NCBI RefSeq assembly: GCF_018304945.1
Contig: NZ_JAGQEE010000003.1
Span: 248,001-312,000 of the forward strand
Length of the DNA stretch: 64,000 nucleotides
DNA from: Collimonas humicola
GTDB taxonomy: Bacteria > Pseudomonadota > Gammaproteobacteria > Burkholderiales > Burkholderiaceae_D
Direction: 5' to 3'
Shown here: one piece after another, positions 21,275 to 29,609 of the stretch
Layout: each line of letters begins with the position of its first letter
Position numbering within the stretch: the stretch's first letter is position 1
Notes under the pieces: model-generated
Databases searched by the model: none
Told to the model about the DNA's origin: nothing
The model's input: the letters and a program-made list of their open reading frames with translations, nothing else
Translations under genes and position numbers: made by a program

Positions 21275-23092
21275 ATGTGCGGTATCGTCGCAGCAGTTGC
21301 TCAAATTAATGTCACCCCCATCCTGCTGGAAGGGCTGAAACGGCTCGAGTACCGCGGCTACGATTCCTGCGGCGTCGCCTTGCATATCGATGGCAAACTG
21401 CAGCGTTCGCGCAGCACATCGCGCGTGGCCGACCTCGAAAGCCAGATGGAAAAGGCCCAGTTGTCCGGCTTTACCGGCATCGCCCACACCCGCTGGGCCA
21501 CCCACGGCGCGCCGGCAACCCACAACGCCCATCCGCATTTTTCGCGCGACCGCATCGCCCTGGTCCACAACGGCATCATCGAAAACCACGACGAACTGCG
21601 CGCCGAACTGCAAGCGGCCGGTTACCAGTTTGAAAGCCAGACCGACACCGAAGTCATCGCCCACCTGGTCGACCACATGTACAGCGGCGACCTGTTCGCC
21701 ACCGTGCAGCAAGCAGTAAAGCGCCTGACCGGCGCCTATGCGATTGCCGTGTTCTGCGTCGATGAACCGCACCGTGTGGTCGCCGCGCGCCAGGGTTCGC
21801 CGCTGATCGTCGGCGTCGGCCAGGGCCAGAACTTCGTCGCCTCCGACGCCATGGCGCTGGCCGGCACCACCGACCAGATCATCTACCTGGAAGAAGGCGA
21901 CGTGGTCGACCTGCAACTGCAGCGCGTCTGGATCGTCGACGCCGCCGGCAAGGCGGTCGAGCGCGAAGTGAAAACCGTGCATGCCTACAGCAGCGCAGTC
22001 GAGCTCGGCCCCTACCAGCACTACATGCAAAAGGAAATTTTCGAACAGCCGCGGGCGATCGCCGACACCCTCGAAGGCGTCACCGGCATCATGCCGGAAC
22101 TGTTCGGCGACGGCGCCTTCAATGTCTTCAAGCAGATCGACTCGGTCCTGATCCTGGCCTGCGGCACCAGCTACTACGCCGGCCTGACAGCAAAATACTG
22201 GATCGAATCGGTCGCCAAGATCCCGGTCAACGTCGAGATCGCCAGCGAATACCGCTACCGCGACAGCGTGCCGAATCCGAACTCGCTGGTAGTGACCATC
22301 TCGCAAAGCGGTGAAACCGCCGACACCCTGGCCGCGCTCAAGCACGCGCGTTCACTCGGCATGCTGCACACGCTGACCATCTGCAACGTCGCCACCAGCG
22401 CCATGGTGCGCGAATGCGCGCTGGCCTACATCACCCGCGCCGGCGTCGAAGTCGGCGTCGCCTCGACCAAAGCCTTCACCACCCAGCTGGCCGCGCTGTT
22501 CCTGCTGACCCTGGCGCTGGCGCAAAGCAAGGGCCGCCTCAGCGACGAAGAAGAGGCCGCCCACCTGAAAGCCATGCGCCACCTGCCTGCCGCGCTGCAA
22601 AGCGTGCTGGCGCTGGAACCGCATATCGTGGCCTGGGCCGAAGCCTTCGCCCGCAAGGAAAACGCCCTGTTCCTGGGCCGCGGCATCCACTACCCGATTG
22701 CCCTGGAAGGCGCCTTGAAACTCAAGGAAATCACCTACATCCACGCCGAAGCCTACGCCGCCGGCGAACTCAAGCACGGCCCGCTGGCGCTGGTGACGGA
22801 GGAGATGCCGGTGGTGACCGTGGCGCCTAACGATGCGCTGATCGAAAAGCTGAAATCGAACATGCAGGAAGTACGCGCGCGCGGCGGCCAGCTCTATGTG
22901 TTCGCCGATGCCGATTCGCACATCAAGTCGAGCGAAGGCGTGCATGTGATCCGGCTGCCGGAGAACTATGGCTTGCTGTCACCGATTCTGCATGTGGTGC
23001 CGTTGCAGCTGCTGTCATATCACACGGCGCTGGCGCGCGGGACGGACGTGGATAAGCCGCGGAATTTGGCTAAGTCGGTGACTGTTGAATAG
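21275..23092 (+). CDS. glmS: Glutamine-fructose-6-phosphate aminotransferase (isomerizing)
   Basis: First step of hexosamine synthesis. The start at 21275 exposes the nucleophile as MCGIV, with Cys2 after Met removal. 605 residues. The N-terminal glutaminase has HTRWATHG. Two SIS sugar-isomerase domains follow, with [10 protein letters not shown] and SQSGETADT in the first. The C-terminus [13 protein letters not shown] is the conserved end encoded by the DNA that TnsD-type proteins recognise. AGGAAAAG precedes the ATG. A Tn7-like island begins 23 bp after the stop. Confidence 0.97.
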   Translation: MCGIVAAVAQINVTPILLEGLKRLEYRGYDSCGVALHIDGKLQRSRSTSRVADLESQMEKAQLSGFTGIAHTRWATHGAPATHNAHPHFSRDRIALVHNGIIENHDELRAELQAAGYQFESQTDTEVIAHLVDHMYSGDLFATVQQAVKRLTGAYAIAVFCVDEPHRVVAARQGSPLIVGVGQGQNFVASDAMALAGTTDQIIYLEEGDVVDLQLQRVWIVDAAGKAVEREVKTVHAYSSAVELGPYQHYMQKEIFEQPRAIADTLEGVTGIMPELFGDGAFNVFKQIDSVLILACGTSYYAGLTAKYWIESVAKIPVNVEIASEYRYRDSVPNPNSLVVTISQSGETADTLAALKHARSLGMLHTLTICNVATSAMVRECALAYITRAGVEVGVASTKAFTTQLAALFLLTLALAQSKGRLSDEEEAAHLKAMRHLPAALQSVLALEPHIVAWAEAFARKENALFLGRGIHYPIALEGALKLKEITYIHAEAYAAGELKHGPLALVTEEMPVVTVAPNDALIEKLKSNMQEVRARGGQLYVFADADSHIKSSEGVHVIRLPENYGLLSPILHVVPLQLLSYHTALARGTDVDKPRNLAKSVTVE

Positions 23093-23115
23093 GCTATCTT
23101 CACTGACGTAATCTT

Positions 23116-23186
23116 TGATAATGACTAATAAAGTCTGTCACGCGACAATAAAGTCTGTCACGAGGGGCTACAAATCCGTGACAGAC
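23116..23186 (+). repeat. Left end: TnsB-like sites
   Basis: The core AATAAAGTCTGTCACG occurs at 23127-23142 and 23147-23162, two direct copies with a 20-bp period. A third, inverted CGTGACAGAC lies at 23177-23186. The outermost copy belongs to the 24-bp terminal inverted repeat that starts TGATAATG at 23116. Confidence 0.82.
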
Positions 23187-24001
23187 CAAAATGACTGAAA
23201 TTGTCCGTAAATTGGGAGGACAGATATTAGTGGAATGGATAACTGCGCAGGTATGCGTTGCGCACGAGCGGAAATTCCCTCCGCAATTAACTCCTCCGGC
23301 GCCCAATGTCCCCACTGTTTGAAGTGAAACGGCACATTGGCCTCATGGCATTGGTCCCTGAGACTTTCCGGCTAGGCTGGATTCATGGATCTGGAATCGG
23401 GTCCGCTTTCCCCGCCAGCAATGACCCAATTAATCCCTGCCACAGACGACCCCGGCGTTTGCAAATACGGCTGCAGATTCATATGCCCCAAAAGCGGTTC
23501 CGCTGACACAAAGCGTACCACCACATCGTGCTCTAGCAAATGGTCAATTCGCTTGTCGAGCCAAAGTTGATTTTCTGTGCTGGTGCCGAGCCAAATATTG
23601 TGCGGCCACTTGCCGCTCCACGGCACCAGCTTTCGAACGTGGCGGATCCGCTTTGTGAGGAGCAACCAATCCAGATTGGGCGTAGCCTCAATAAGCGCCC
23701 AAAGCCGCTCTCGCGCGTCGTTGAGGTCAGTGCGATCCTCAAATACGTCAGCCATAGAGGCGCAAAACACGCGTCGCCGCTCGCCGGCCAGCGCCGCCTC
23801 TTTGTCCCACTTTAACGGCTCGCGCCAATGGGCGTCCGTGAAGAAGCGCCTCGGTGCCTCTTTACCCCACAGGTCGTTCATGCCCACGCGTTTGGCCCAG
23901 GTTTCGGCATAACAGTGCTTGCATGCCGGCGATATGCGTACGCATCCCCACCACGGATTGAAAGTGTGATGAGTCCATTCGATTTTGCTGTTGGCGCCCA
24001 T
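23168..24001 (-). pseudogene. DUF5131 (phage Gp37/Gp68-like) gene with internal amber stop
   Basis: The frame starts at 24001 with MGANSKIEWTHHTFNPWWGC and has the family's Cys cluster (GCVRISPACKHCYAE, a radical-SAM-like pattern). It then runs through FCASMADVFEDR, LLTKRI and WVIAGGESGPDSR to MNPA, where TAG at 23372-23374 interrupts it. The same frame continues after the stop as PESLRDQCHEANVPF-HFKQWGHWAP, the expected C-terminus of the family, and ends at 23168 inside the left transposon end. The stop probably replaced a Trp codon. These proteins are often paired with three-Cys-motif partners in defence islands; no partner is here. The truncated 209-residue product is likely inactive. Confidence 0.85.
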
Positions 24002-24070
24002 TTTCTATTCCCCACGTTCACGAATGCTGTATAAGCACACAGTATATCGACTGTGGATTAGTTCGCAATT

Positions 24071-24295
24071 CTATTCATCGAGATTGACATCCTGCCTACC
24101 GATGGCCTGCATGCATTGCAGAAAAAAAACGAATGAAAAACTGCCACGGCTGAGTTTGTTGGCGATCCCAGCGTATGTCTCGATCACTCCAATTTCCTTC
24201 AACTTCGAAACGAGGTCGCCATACGACAAGCCAGAGCGGGTCAGCTCCGACCTGAGGATGTTTGCTGCCTTGTCGTTCCAATGATTAGGTTGCAC
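24071..24295 (-). CDS. DUF6471 small protein
   Basis: 74 residues if translation starts at the GTG at 24295 (VQPNHWNDKAANILR). The frame stays open to 24445, but the added part crosses a perfect palindrome and looks non-coding. NILRSELTRSGLSYGDLVSKLKEIGV-ETYAGIANKLSRG-FSFVFFLQCMQAIG matches the DUF6471 pattern, which looks like a helix-turn-helix (landmarks LSYGDLVSKL, IANKLSRGSF). Function unknown; often in accessory regions. Start uncertain. Confidence 0.7.
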   Translation of the reverse strand: MQPNHWNDKAANILRSELTRSGLSYGDLVSKLKEIGVIETYAGIANKLSRGSFSFVFFLQCMQAIGRQDVNLDE

Positions 24296-24323
24296 AGTGA
24301 TGCCGATTGCCCAAATATTGTAA

Positions 24324-24339
24324 TTATCATATATGATAA
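24324..24339. promoter_or_regulatory. Perfect 16-bp palindrome upstream of DUF6471 gene
   Basis: TTATCATATATGATAA reads the same on both strands. It lies 29 bp upstream of the likely DUF6471 start and about 185 bp before the first zinc-ribbon gene on the other strand, in an AT-rich divergent promoter region. A candidate operator, possibly for the HTH-like DUF6471 protein. Confidence 0.5.
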
Positions 24340-24524
24340 CAATGTATCGATCCAAGGTGGTGCGCATTTTATTCGATCCCTGTTTCGTGACCGCAAGCAC
24401 TGGCATGAAGGGCCTTGTGACCATATTGGAGCTTTCGGGCGGCAATGGCAGTCCGTCACCAGCTTGATTTCCAGGACCATTGAGTTCAAATCCGCTCTAT
24501 CACATATCACTACTAAATATTCAG

Positions 24525-25667
24525 ATGTTCTATTCGAGAAAACTCAACCGAGAAACTGGCCAGGTCGAAGTGTGGGAATGTGAGTGGTCCAATCCTGGTA
24601 CAGGAATGGCGAAGAAGGAATTCCTCCACAAGTTGGGCAATGAGGATGACCTGTCGCCTGAAGCTGGCCAAGAGAAGTACTCCGCGGCGTCTGCTATCTG
24701 CTGGGCTCCCGGCAGAACCATTGGAAACATTGCTGTTAGCTCGGAAGAGGTATTTGGACATTTCGAGGGAAAAGCCGGCGCCGATGCGCTCTTGCCCTGC
24801 CATATAGTTCCTTGCGGAAAATTTCGCAACGGTGCCAAGCGCTGGTATTGCAAAACCCACCAAATTCATTGGGGCACCAATGCTGATATTGCGGCACTCC
24901 CCGAAACTGGAGAAGTGCTTTGTAGCAATCACGCTATGCAAATGAGTTATGTCGTTGATCCTCTTCAGGTGGAGTTCAACGACTATGAGGAAATTGGGGT
25001 CTGGTGTTCTCTGCCGCCGGCCCTATCAAGCCGTCCCATCGTCAAGCGCCCGCCTAAGATACACGTGCATAAACGCTTTACCGGCAAGGAAAGAAAGGAG
25101 CTCGATCAAGACTATGATGCCATCGTGTGTTCCTATAATCAGGATGCCGGCTTATTCGCTAACACCGACATTACATTGATCCAGGTTACTCCACCTGCCG
25201 CTTTTGAATTTGTTCGATCCCTCGAATCTGGAGCCCACACTGATTGCGTCACGTGCAAAAAGTGCGGCTACCCGCACCTAGATTTAGGGAGTTTTGCTCG
25301 ACATCCTCATTCCAAACATTTCTGTGGAAATTGCGGAAACGATAGCGTCATCAGTTCAGGCAAGATCGTCTCAACCCCTCTTAAGCCGCTGCACGATCAG
25401 TTCAACAACAGTAATACGTATGTAACGCCTGACCGGGCTCTCAACCTTGACGAGTTTGAAGGTAAGCATTTCGAACTGTGGCCAACTACTCCAGCCGTTT
25501 TATGGACGGCCAACCGACCGCAAGAACAAGGGATACACGTTCATGTATTCGAAGGTGACGGCATTCGCCGAATCGTCGATGATACATTCGGAGAAGTTAT
25601 ATATCGAAGAAATAAGTTAAATCGTAAAATTCTTTGGCAAAACATGACGGACAACACGATCTATTGA
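24525..25667 (+). CDS. Unrecognised zinc-ribbon protein, paralogue A
   Basis: I do not recognise this family. From the ATG at 24525 it has 380 residues; an in-frame TTG at 24480 is less likely because its extension is not shared with the paralogue. Conserved between the two copies: ICWxxGRTxGNIAV, RWYCKTHQIHWG, a CxxH, then CKKCGYPHLDLGSFARHPH and HFCGNCGND (four Cys, a probable zinc ribbon), TPLKPLHD, and near the end GIHVHVFEG and IVDDTFGEVIY. The next gene, its paralogue, is convergent 56 bp away. No membrane segment or signal peptide. Conserved His and Asp near the C-terminus could be catalytic, but that is speculation. Confidence 0.75.
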   Translation: MFYSRKLNRETGQVEVWECEWSNPGTGMAKKEFLHKLGNEDDLSPEAGQEKYSAASAICWAPGRTIGNIAVSSEEVFGHFEGKAGADALLPCHIVPCGKFRNGAKRWYCKTHQIHWGTNADIAALPETGEVLCSNHAMQMSYVVDPLQVEFNDYEEIGVWCSLPPALSSRPIVKRPPKIHVHKRFTGKERKELDQDYDAIVCSYNQDAGLFANTDITLIQVTPPAAFEFVRSLESGAHTDCVTCKKCGYPHLDLGSFARHPHSKHFCGNCGNDSVISSGKIVSTPLKPLHDQFNNSNTYVTPDRALNLDEFEGKHFELWPTTPAVLWTANRPQEQGIHVHVFEGDGIRRIVDDTFGEVIYRRNKLNRKILWQNMTDNTIY

Positions 25668-25723
25668 TCGTCTCCTTCCAAAAGGCTACGCGCCAACCCA
25701 ATCTGGATCAGATAGAGTCGAAT

Positions 25724-26845
25724 TCAGTCCATTGTGTTGGCGATCATCTGAGCCAGAAGCAGCTGTCGGTTGAGCTCCTGTCCGTGATAAATCACCGTGC
25801 CAAACGTATCATCGATCATTCGCCTGCCATTAACACTCAGATGGACATGGATGCCCCTCTCTTGTGGGCGTTGAGCCGTCCATACTATTGCCGGAGTTGA
25901 GGCCCAAAGCGCAAAAGTCGCTCCGGGGTGTTCGTCAATGTTGAGCACCTTGGCGACGTCAACGTATTGCCACGCTGCGCTAAATGCATCGTGAAGCGGT
26001 TTCAGTGGTGTAGATGTCATCGGCACAGGCGTCCACGTGTGATCTCGCCCGCAATTCCCACACAGATGTTTGCGATGCGATCTACGAGCAAAGTCACCGA
26101 GGTCCAGATGAGGAAACCGGCAGTGGGTGCACTGCACACATCCCATAGGTGTTCCGTTTTCTAGGGATAGTACAAACTCTTTTGCAGCTGGTGGCGTCAC
26201 ATGCACAGTATCGATACCAGTGTTTGGGAACAATGCCATCGGGGGGGCAAATTGAAGTGCCAGAGCATCAAAGTCTTGATCAACGATCTTTGGTCCATTA
26301 GGGACGTCACGTAGGTGCACATGAATTTTGGGTCGCCGCTGAGGCGGCTCGCCATTGCTAGTGAATGCAGCAGGAAGAGAGCACCAGATACCTACTTCGG
26401 CATAGTCGTGCAGGTAAATACGCGGTGGATTAACCACATAGGACATAGGCGAACCGTGTTGCGCGCAACGCATAGCTCCATCACGATCAGATGCTGCCCT
26501 GTCTGCGACGCGCCCCCAGTGAGATTGGTGTGTACGGCACCACCAACGGTCAGTGCCATTCTGCCAGCGCCCGGCAGGTACTATTTCGCAGTTGAGAAGA
26601 GCATCGTCACCTTTAAGCCCGGGAAAGGCACCAATCACGTCGTGATTAAATACGGCGATGTTGCCCAAGGTTCTACCGTAGGACCAGCAAATTGCTTCCA
26701 TAGTGTTCATCGGGCCAACCATAACTGGTTGCTCAATAGTCAGGAATCGTCGATTGCGCTTCATTGGAGGATTACTGGTTAGATCCCAGTCATATCCCCA
26801 GAGTTGGATTGTTCCATCGTCAGCTTCTACTCGCTCGACTTCCAT
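25724..26845 (-). CDS. Unrecognised zinc-ribbon protein, paralogue B
   Basis: 373 residues starting MEVERVEADDGTIQLWGYDW. It aligns with paralogue A over nearly the full length, with perhaps half the positions identical by eye. It shares ICWSYGRTLGNIAVF, RWWCRTHQSHWG, CTHCRFPHLDLGDFARRSH, HLCGNCGRDH, VTPPAAKEFVLSLENG, TPLKPLHDAF, RPQERGIHVHL and MIDDTFGTVIY. The N-terminal region before ICW is the most divergent. A small Cys-rich gene lies 30 bp upstream on the same strand. Function unknown. Confidence 0.78.
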   Translation of the reverse strand: MEVERVEADDGTIQLWGYDWDLTSNPPMKRNRRFLTIEQPVMVGPMNTMEAICWSYGRTLGNIAVFNHDVIGAFPGLKGDDALLNCEIVPAGRWQNGTDRWWCRTHQSHWGRVADRAASDRDGAMRCAQHGSPMSYVVNPPRIYLHDYAEVGIWCSLPAAFTSNGEPPQRRPKIHVHLRDVPNGPKIVDQDFDALALQFAPPMALFPNTGIDTVHVTPPAAKEFVLSLENGTPMGCVQCTHCRFPHLDLGDFARRSHRKHLCGNCGRDHTWTPVPMTSTPLKPLHDAFSAAWQYVDVAKVLNIDEHPGATFALWASTPAIVWTAQRPQERGIHVHLSVNGRRMIDDTFGTVIYHGQELNRQLLLAQMIANTMD

Positions 26846-26875
26846 GCCTCCCCCCGACTCTTCATTATTATTTGT

Positions 26876-27079
26876 CTAGTTATCGTACTTGAAGCCGATA
26901 TTCTTCGCACGACATACAGAAATCGCGTTCAGCGGTAGCAGCGCTCCAATTTCTTCTGCCGTGAGTGTATTACGTTCCATGCCGCCGCAAATATTGTATG
27001 GAATTCGGGAGCCATGAGTTTCAACTTGCTTAGAGAAATGCTCTTCTTCGGCACAGTTACTGCAAAGTGCGCAAGACAT
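26876..27079 (-). CDS. Small Cys-rich hypothetical protein
   Basis: 67 residues beginning MSCALCSNCAEEEHF, with C-x2-C-x2-C at the start and two more Cys later (YNICGG, SVCRAK), suggesting metal binding. NTLTAEEIGALLPLNAIS is a plausible helix pair. It lies just upstream of paralogue B on the same strand with a 30-bp gap, so they may be co-expressed. No family recognised; its reality rests on context and composition. Confidence 0.5.
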   Translation of the reverse strand: MSCALCSNCAEEEHFSKQVETHGSRIPYNICGGMERNTLTAEEIGALLPLNAISVCRAKNIGFKYDN

Positions 27080-27153
27080 CGCTTCCCCGTCTTAGTCCGA
27101 CGTGGTTAAAATTTGGGGCAGTACATTTACAGGCCATTTTGGGCTGTCGCTTG

Positions 27154-27690
27154 TCATAGATCTAAGCATTCCTTCAGCGATGCAGAAGGCAGTGTCATGT
27201 CGCCCTTGGTCGGGTTAAAAATTCCTCTGACACTTAGTTCGCGAAGCAATTTTGTCTTCCGAGCATTCCATAGACCCGGATTCGATTGGAGTGCCCTAGC
27301 AATTAACCAATCTTCCAAGAAATCCACCGCTGGCATTTTGCCACCTTTCTGAACGGGCGATCTACCCCGTCCTTGTAGCGTAACCGCCGGCACAAAGTAT
27401 AGTGCGGGACGTCCTCGCTTATATTCATCCAATATTTCATTGTAAAGCTGTAAGTGGGATCCGTTTGTCGACTCCTTTAAGACGGATTGTCTCTCAGCCT
27501 TACCTACATACCAAGGCACCACCCGTGCGGAGCCGGAGGATTTGACACCGAACACGTAACATCCTGGCCCACTTAGCAGGCTTGCTCCGAAGGGATCCTC
27601 CAGCGCGGTGGCCTTAAGTTTTTTTATATGGTCAGCCTTTATGATGGTTCGTGTTGGGAAGTAATACGGACCAAGAACCTCAAATTTCAT
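27154..27690 (-). CDS. GIY-YIG-like protein
   Basis: 178 residues. PGCYVFGVK (about residues 42-50) and PWYVGKAER (59-67) match the two beta strands of a GIY-YIG nuclease with variant letters (CYV...YVG). FLEDWLIARALQ near 123 could provide the metal-binding Glu. This predicts an endonuclease-fold protein of the defence cargo, but the catalytic set is incomplete by eye and no known subfamily fits. Confidence 0.55.
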   Translation of the reverse strand: MKFEVLGPYYFPTRTIIKADHIKKLKATALEDPFGASLLSGPGCYVFGVKSSGSARVVPWYVGKAERQSVLKESTNGSHLQLYNEILDEYKRGRPALYFVPAVTLQGRGRSPVQKGGKMPAVDFLEDWLIARALQSNPGLWNARKTKLLRELSVRGIFNPTKGDMTLPSASLKECLDL

Positions 27691-28024
27691 GTTATCTCCC
27701 TCAATCTTATTATTATGGCGACGTTCGGCGGAATTATGTCATCGCTCGGCAGTGCTGCAAAATTCAGCTCCAGAAAGTCTGCAGTAGACTGTTGGGATGC
27801 GTTTTAATGTGCTGGTAGTGGCCAATTTTCAATCCCTTGATCCGACTCGACTCTTTCAATTCAGCACTGAGCATGACTTTTGGCGACACGAAGAAAGTAA
27901 TTTAGATCTTGGCGAGGCCAGTGTCAGGGGGTGGGCTATCAGCCCGATCTTATTGTTGGTCGAAATGAAAGACAATTCCATCTGAAAGCCTTCGCGCACG
28001 GCAACTTCTTGCAGATGGTGCCAT
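27691..28024. other. 334-bp stretch without a confident gene
   Basis: Lies between the Shedu gene's 3' end and the start of the GIY-YIG-like gene, both on the minus strand. It must contain the promoter of the latter. A 62-codon plus-strand frame at 27797 is unlike any protein I know and lacks a convincing ribosome binding site. Confidence 0.5.
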
Positions 28025-29185
28025 TTATGCATTGTGATTGACAATATAGCTCGCTCGTTCATAGAGTTCGTCGAATGTAATGATTTCGGGCCAGGCGGTG
28101 TTGCGACGATACAGTTCGAACGAGCGATATTGCTCGGCGTTCACCCCATGCTCCCCCATAAACTCGCCCAGGCTGCCAATTACCAAAAATGAGCGGGGCT
28201 GGAAGTTGAGCGCCTCCTCGCCCGTCGGAGCCCCGTTTTCATCCTTGCCGATGAATTTATTGCCAATTTGCTCGACAGCTCCCTGCACGGTCCCTTGTAC
28301 CTGCGCCACTGCTCCCACGAGCTCCGACGACGGAGCCCAGCACCCTGCCCGATACGGTTTGTTCGACAGCAGTTTGGTGGTATGGATTTTGATCTCCACA
28401 AAGCAGAGACTCGAAATCAAGCCGCGCGTCTTCATCAACGCATCCGCCCGTTTCCCGTGCGAGGTTACCGAGTGTCCTTGGACGACGTTTTCCAATTTTT
28501 TGTCATCGAGCGAGGACAGGAAAAGATAGCCGAGCCCGTAGCCGAAAAACCAGGTGTTCTTTTCAAAGAATTTCTGCCACAAAGCTTCGCCAGTACGTTC
28601 CTTTATTTCTTCAGCATGGGCGAAGTATTCAGGTTCATTCAACAGGCGTGCATACGCCGCCAGCTGCTCTCGGCGATAGGCTATGGCGACAATGTCTTCC
28701 TTAGTGATTTTCGTGCGAAGCACCTCAGCAAGAATGTCCGGATTGTCAGTGAGCAGCTTGGCGGCTTGGCGTTCCGAGAGGATGAATTTCCGAAGCTCCT
28801 CGTCTGTTATGTTGACCTCATGATCATGATGAAAAACGTATTCCTGAATGTGCTTGGCAAACTCCAGGAATTTGGCGATCTCATCGCCGATCAAAGCGAA
28901 ATTTGATTTGTGTGGCACCCCGGAGGCTTCTGTATAAGCCTGGAGATTCAGCACACTGACAGAGCGCGAATCCTCAAAGAACGTCGCCTTGACTATGCGC
29001 TTTCCTCCCTCCTTTTGCCGCAGCACGAGTTCGTCCTTGACTGTCGCAAAAATCAATTCATTCGACGCATTGAAGGCCTTCGTCGCGATTCTGACCTTTC
29101 GTTCCTTGTCGAAAAATCCCGGCAAACTCTTGCTCATGTAGGTCTTATCAGGGCGTTTGTTGAAATCGTAATCTGAGTCTTCCAT
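28025..29185 (-). CDS. sduA: Shedu anti-phage nuclease (DUF4263)
   Basis: Single-gene phage defence protein. The ATG at 29185 (MEDSDYDFNKRP) is preceded by AGGAAAATCG and gives 386 residues; a longer frame to 29239 lacks such a site. The C-terminal DUF4263 nuclease domain starts around residue 195 (EALWQKFFEKNTWFFGYGLGY, landmark KNTWFFGYG). Its PD-(D/E)xK active site is Asp248 in GKRADALM and Glu264 and Lys266 in FVEIK. QVQGTVQGAVEQI follows, as in the family. The N-terminal half would sense the invader. Divergent from the jet operon across 420 bp. Confidence 0.88.
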   Translation of the reverse strand: MEDSDYDFNKRPDKTYMSKSLPGFFDKERKVRIATKAFNASNELIFATVKDELVLRQKEGGKRIVKATFFEDSRSVSVLNLQAYTEASGVPHKSNFALIGDEIAKFLEFAKHIQEYVFHHDHEVNITDEELRKFILSERQAAKLLTDNPDILAEVLRTKITKEDIVAIAYRREQLAAYARLLNEPEYFAHAEEIKERTGEALWQKFFEKNTWFFGYGLGYLFLSSLDDKKLENVVQGHSVTSHGKRADALMKTRGLISSLCFVEIKIHTTKLLSNKPYRAGCWAPSSELVGAVAQVQGTVQGAVEQIGNKFIGKDENGAPTGEEALNFQPRSFLVIGSLGEFMGEHGVNAEQYRSFELYRRNTAWPEIITFDELYERASYIVNHNA

Positions 29186-29605
29186 CGATTTTCCTGTATG
29201 TCGATGCGTTTCCACCGCCTTGGGCCGCATTGTCAGCACATTTGTAATAAAAAGCGGCAGGCGGGCGTCTTATCCAGAGCCGTGCTTCAATCAACGTATT
29301 TGTACCATGAGCAGCAAACACGCAGACATCGCTCCAGCAACTTCGACGCTTTTCTCGATAAAGCCTTCGACCACGTTCAAGCAGCGTATACACCTATGCG
29401 GTAGTTCTGCCTTTCTTCGTTATGGTTGCCATGCCGTGATTGTGCCATCGCAAAATTAGATTAGTTGCCTTTATGTACTAGTTGCTTTTATGTATATACT
29501 CTCAATATACATAGGAGGCCTAATGTCATTGTGCCGGTCGAAACGTGCGAATCCCACCTCCAGCGGTTATTGCGTACTGGGTGTGCATTGCCTTGGGGTT
29601 CGTTT
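29186..29605. promoter_or_regulatory. Divergent promoter region between Shedu and jetA
   Basis: 420 bp serving two oppositely directed defence units. The jet-proximal part is AT-rich and carries the direct repeats and leader ORF described separately. I see no conserved protein in the remaining frames. Confidence 0.5.
29462..29494 (+). repeat. Tandem 16-bp direct repeat upstream of jetA
   Basis: TAGTTGCCTTTATGTA (29462-29477) and TAGTTGCTTTTATGTA (29479-29494) differ at one base and have a 17-bp period. They lie just upstream of a TATACT hexamer and AGGAGG and are a candidate operator pair controlling the Wadjet-like operon. Confidence 0.55.
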
Positions 29606-29609
29606 ATGA
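29523..29609 (+). CDS. Candidate 28-residue leader ORF coupled to jetA
   Basis: ATG at 29523 follows AGGAGG (29513-29518) at short spacing, the strongest ribosome binding site in this interval. It reads MSLCRSKRANPTSSGYCVLG... and its stop TGA overlaps the jetA ATG (ATGA). The peptide resembles nothing known. Alternatively this site serves an upstream GTG (29531) in the jetA frame. Confidence 0.35.
   Translation: MSLCRSKRANPTSSGYCVLGVHCLGVRL

Noticed and set aside
23372-23374. TAG read as pyrrolysine or other recoding
   Set aside because: No recoding signals or biosynthesis genes in view; a Trp codon mutation is simpler.
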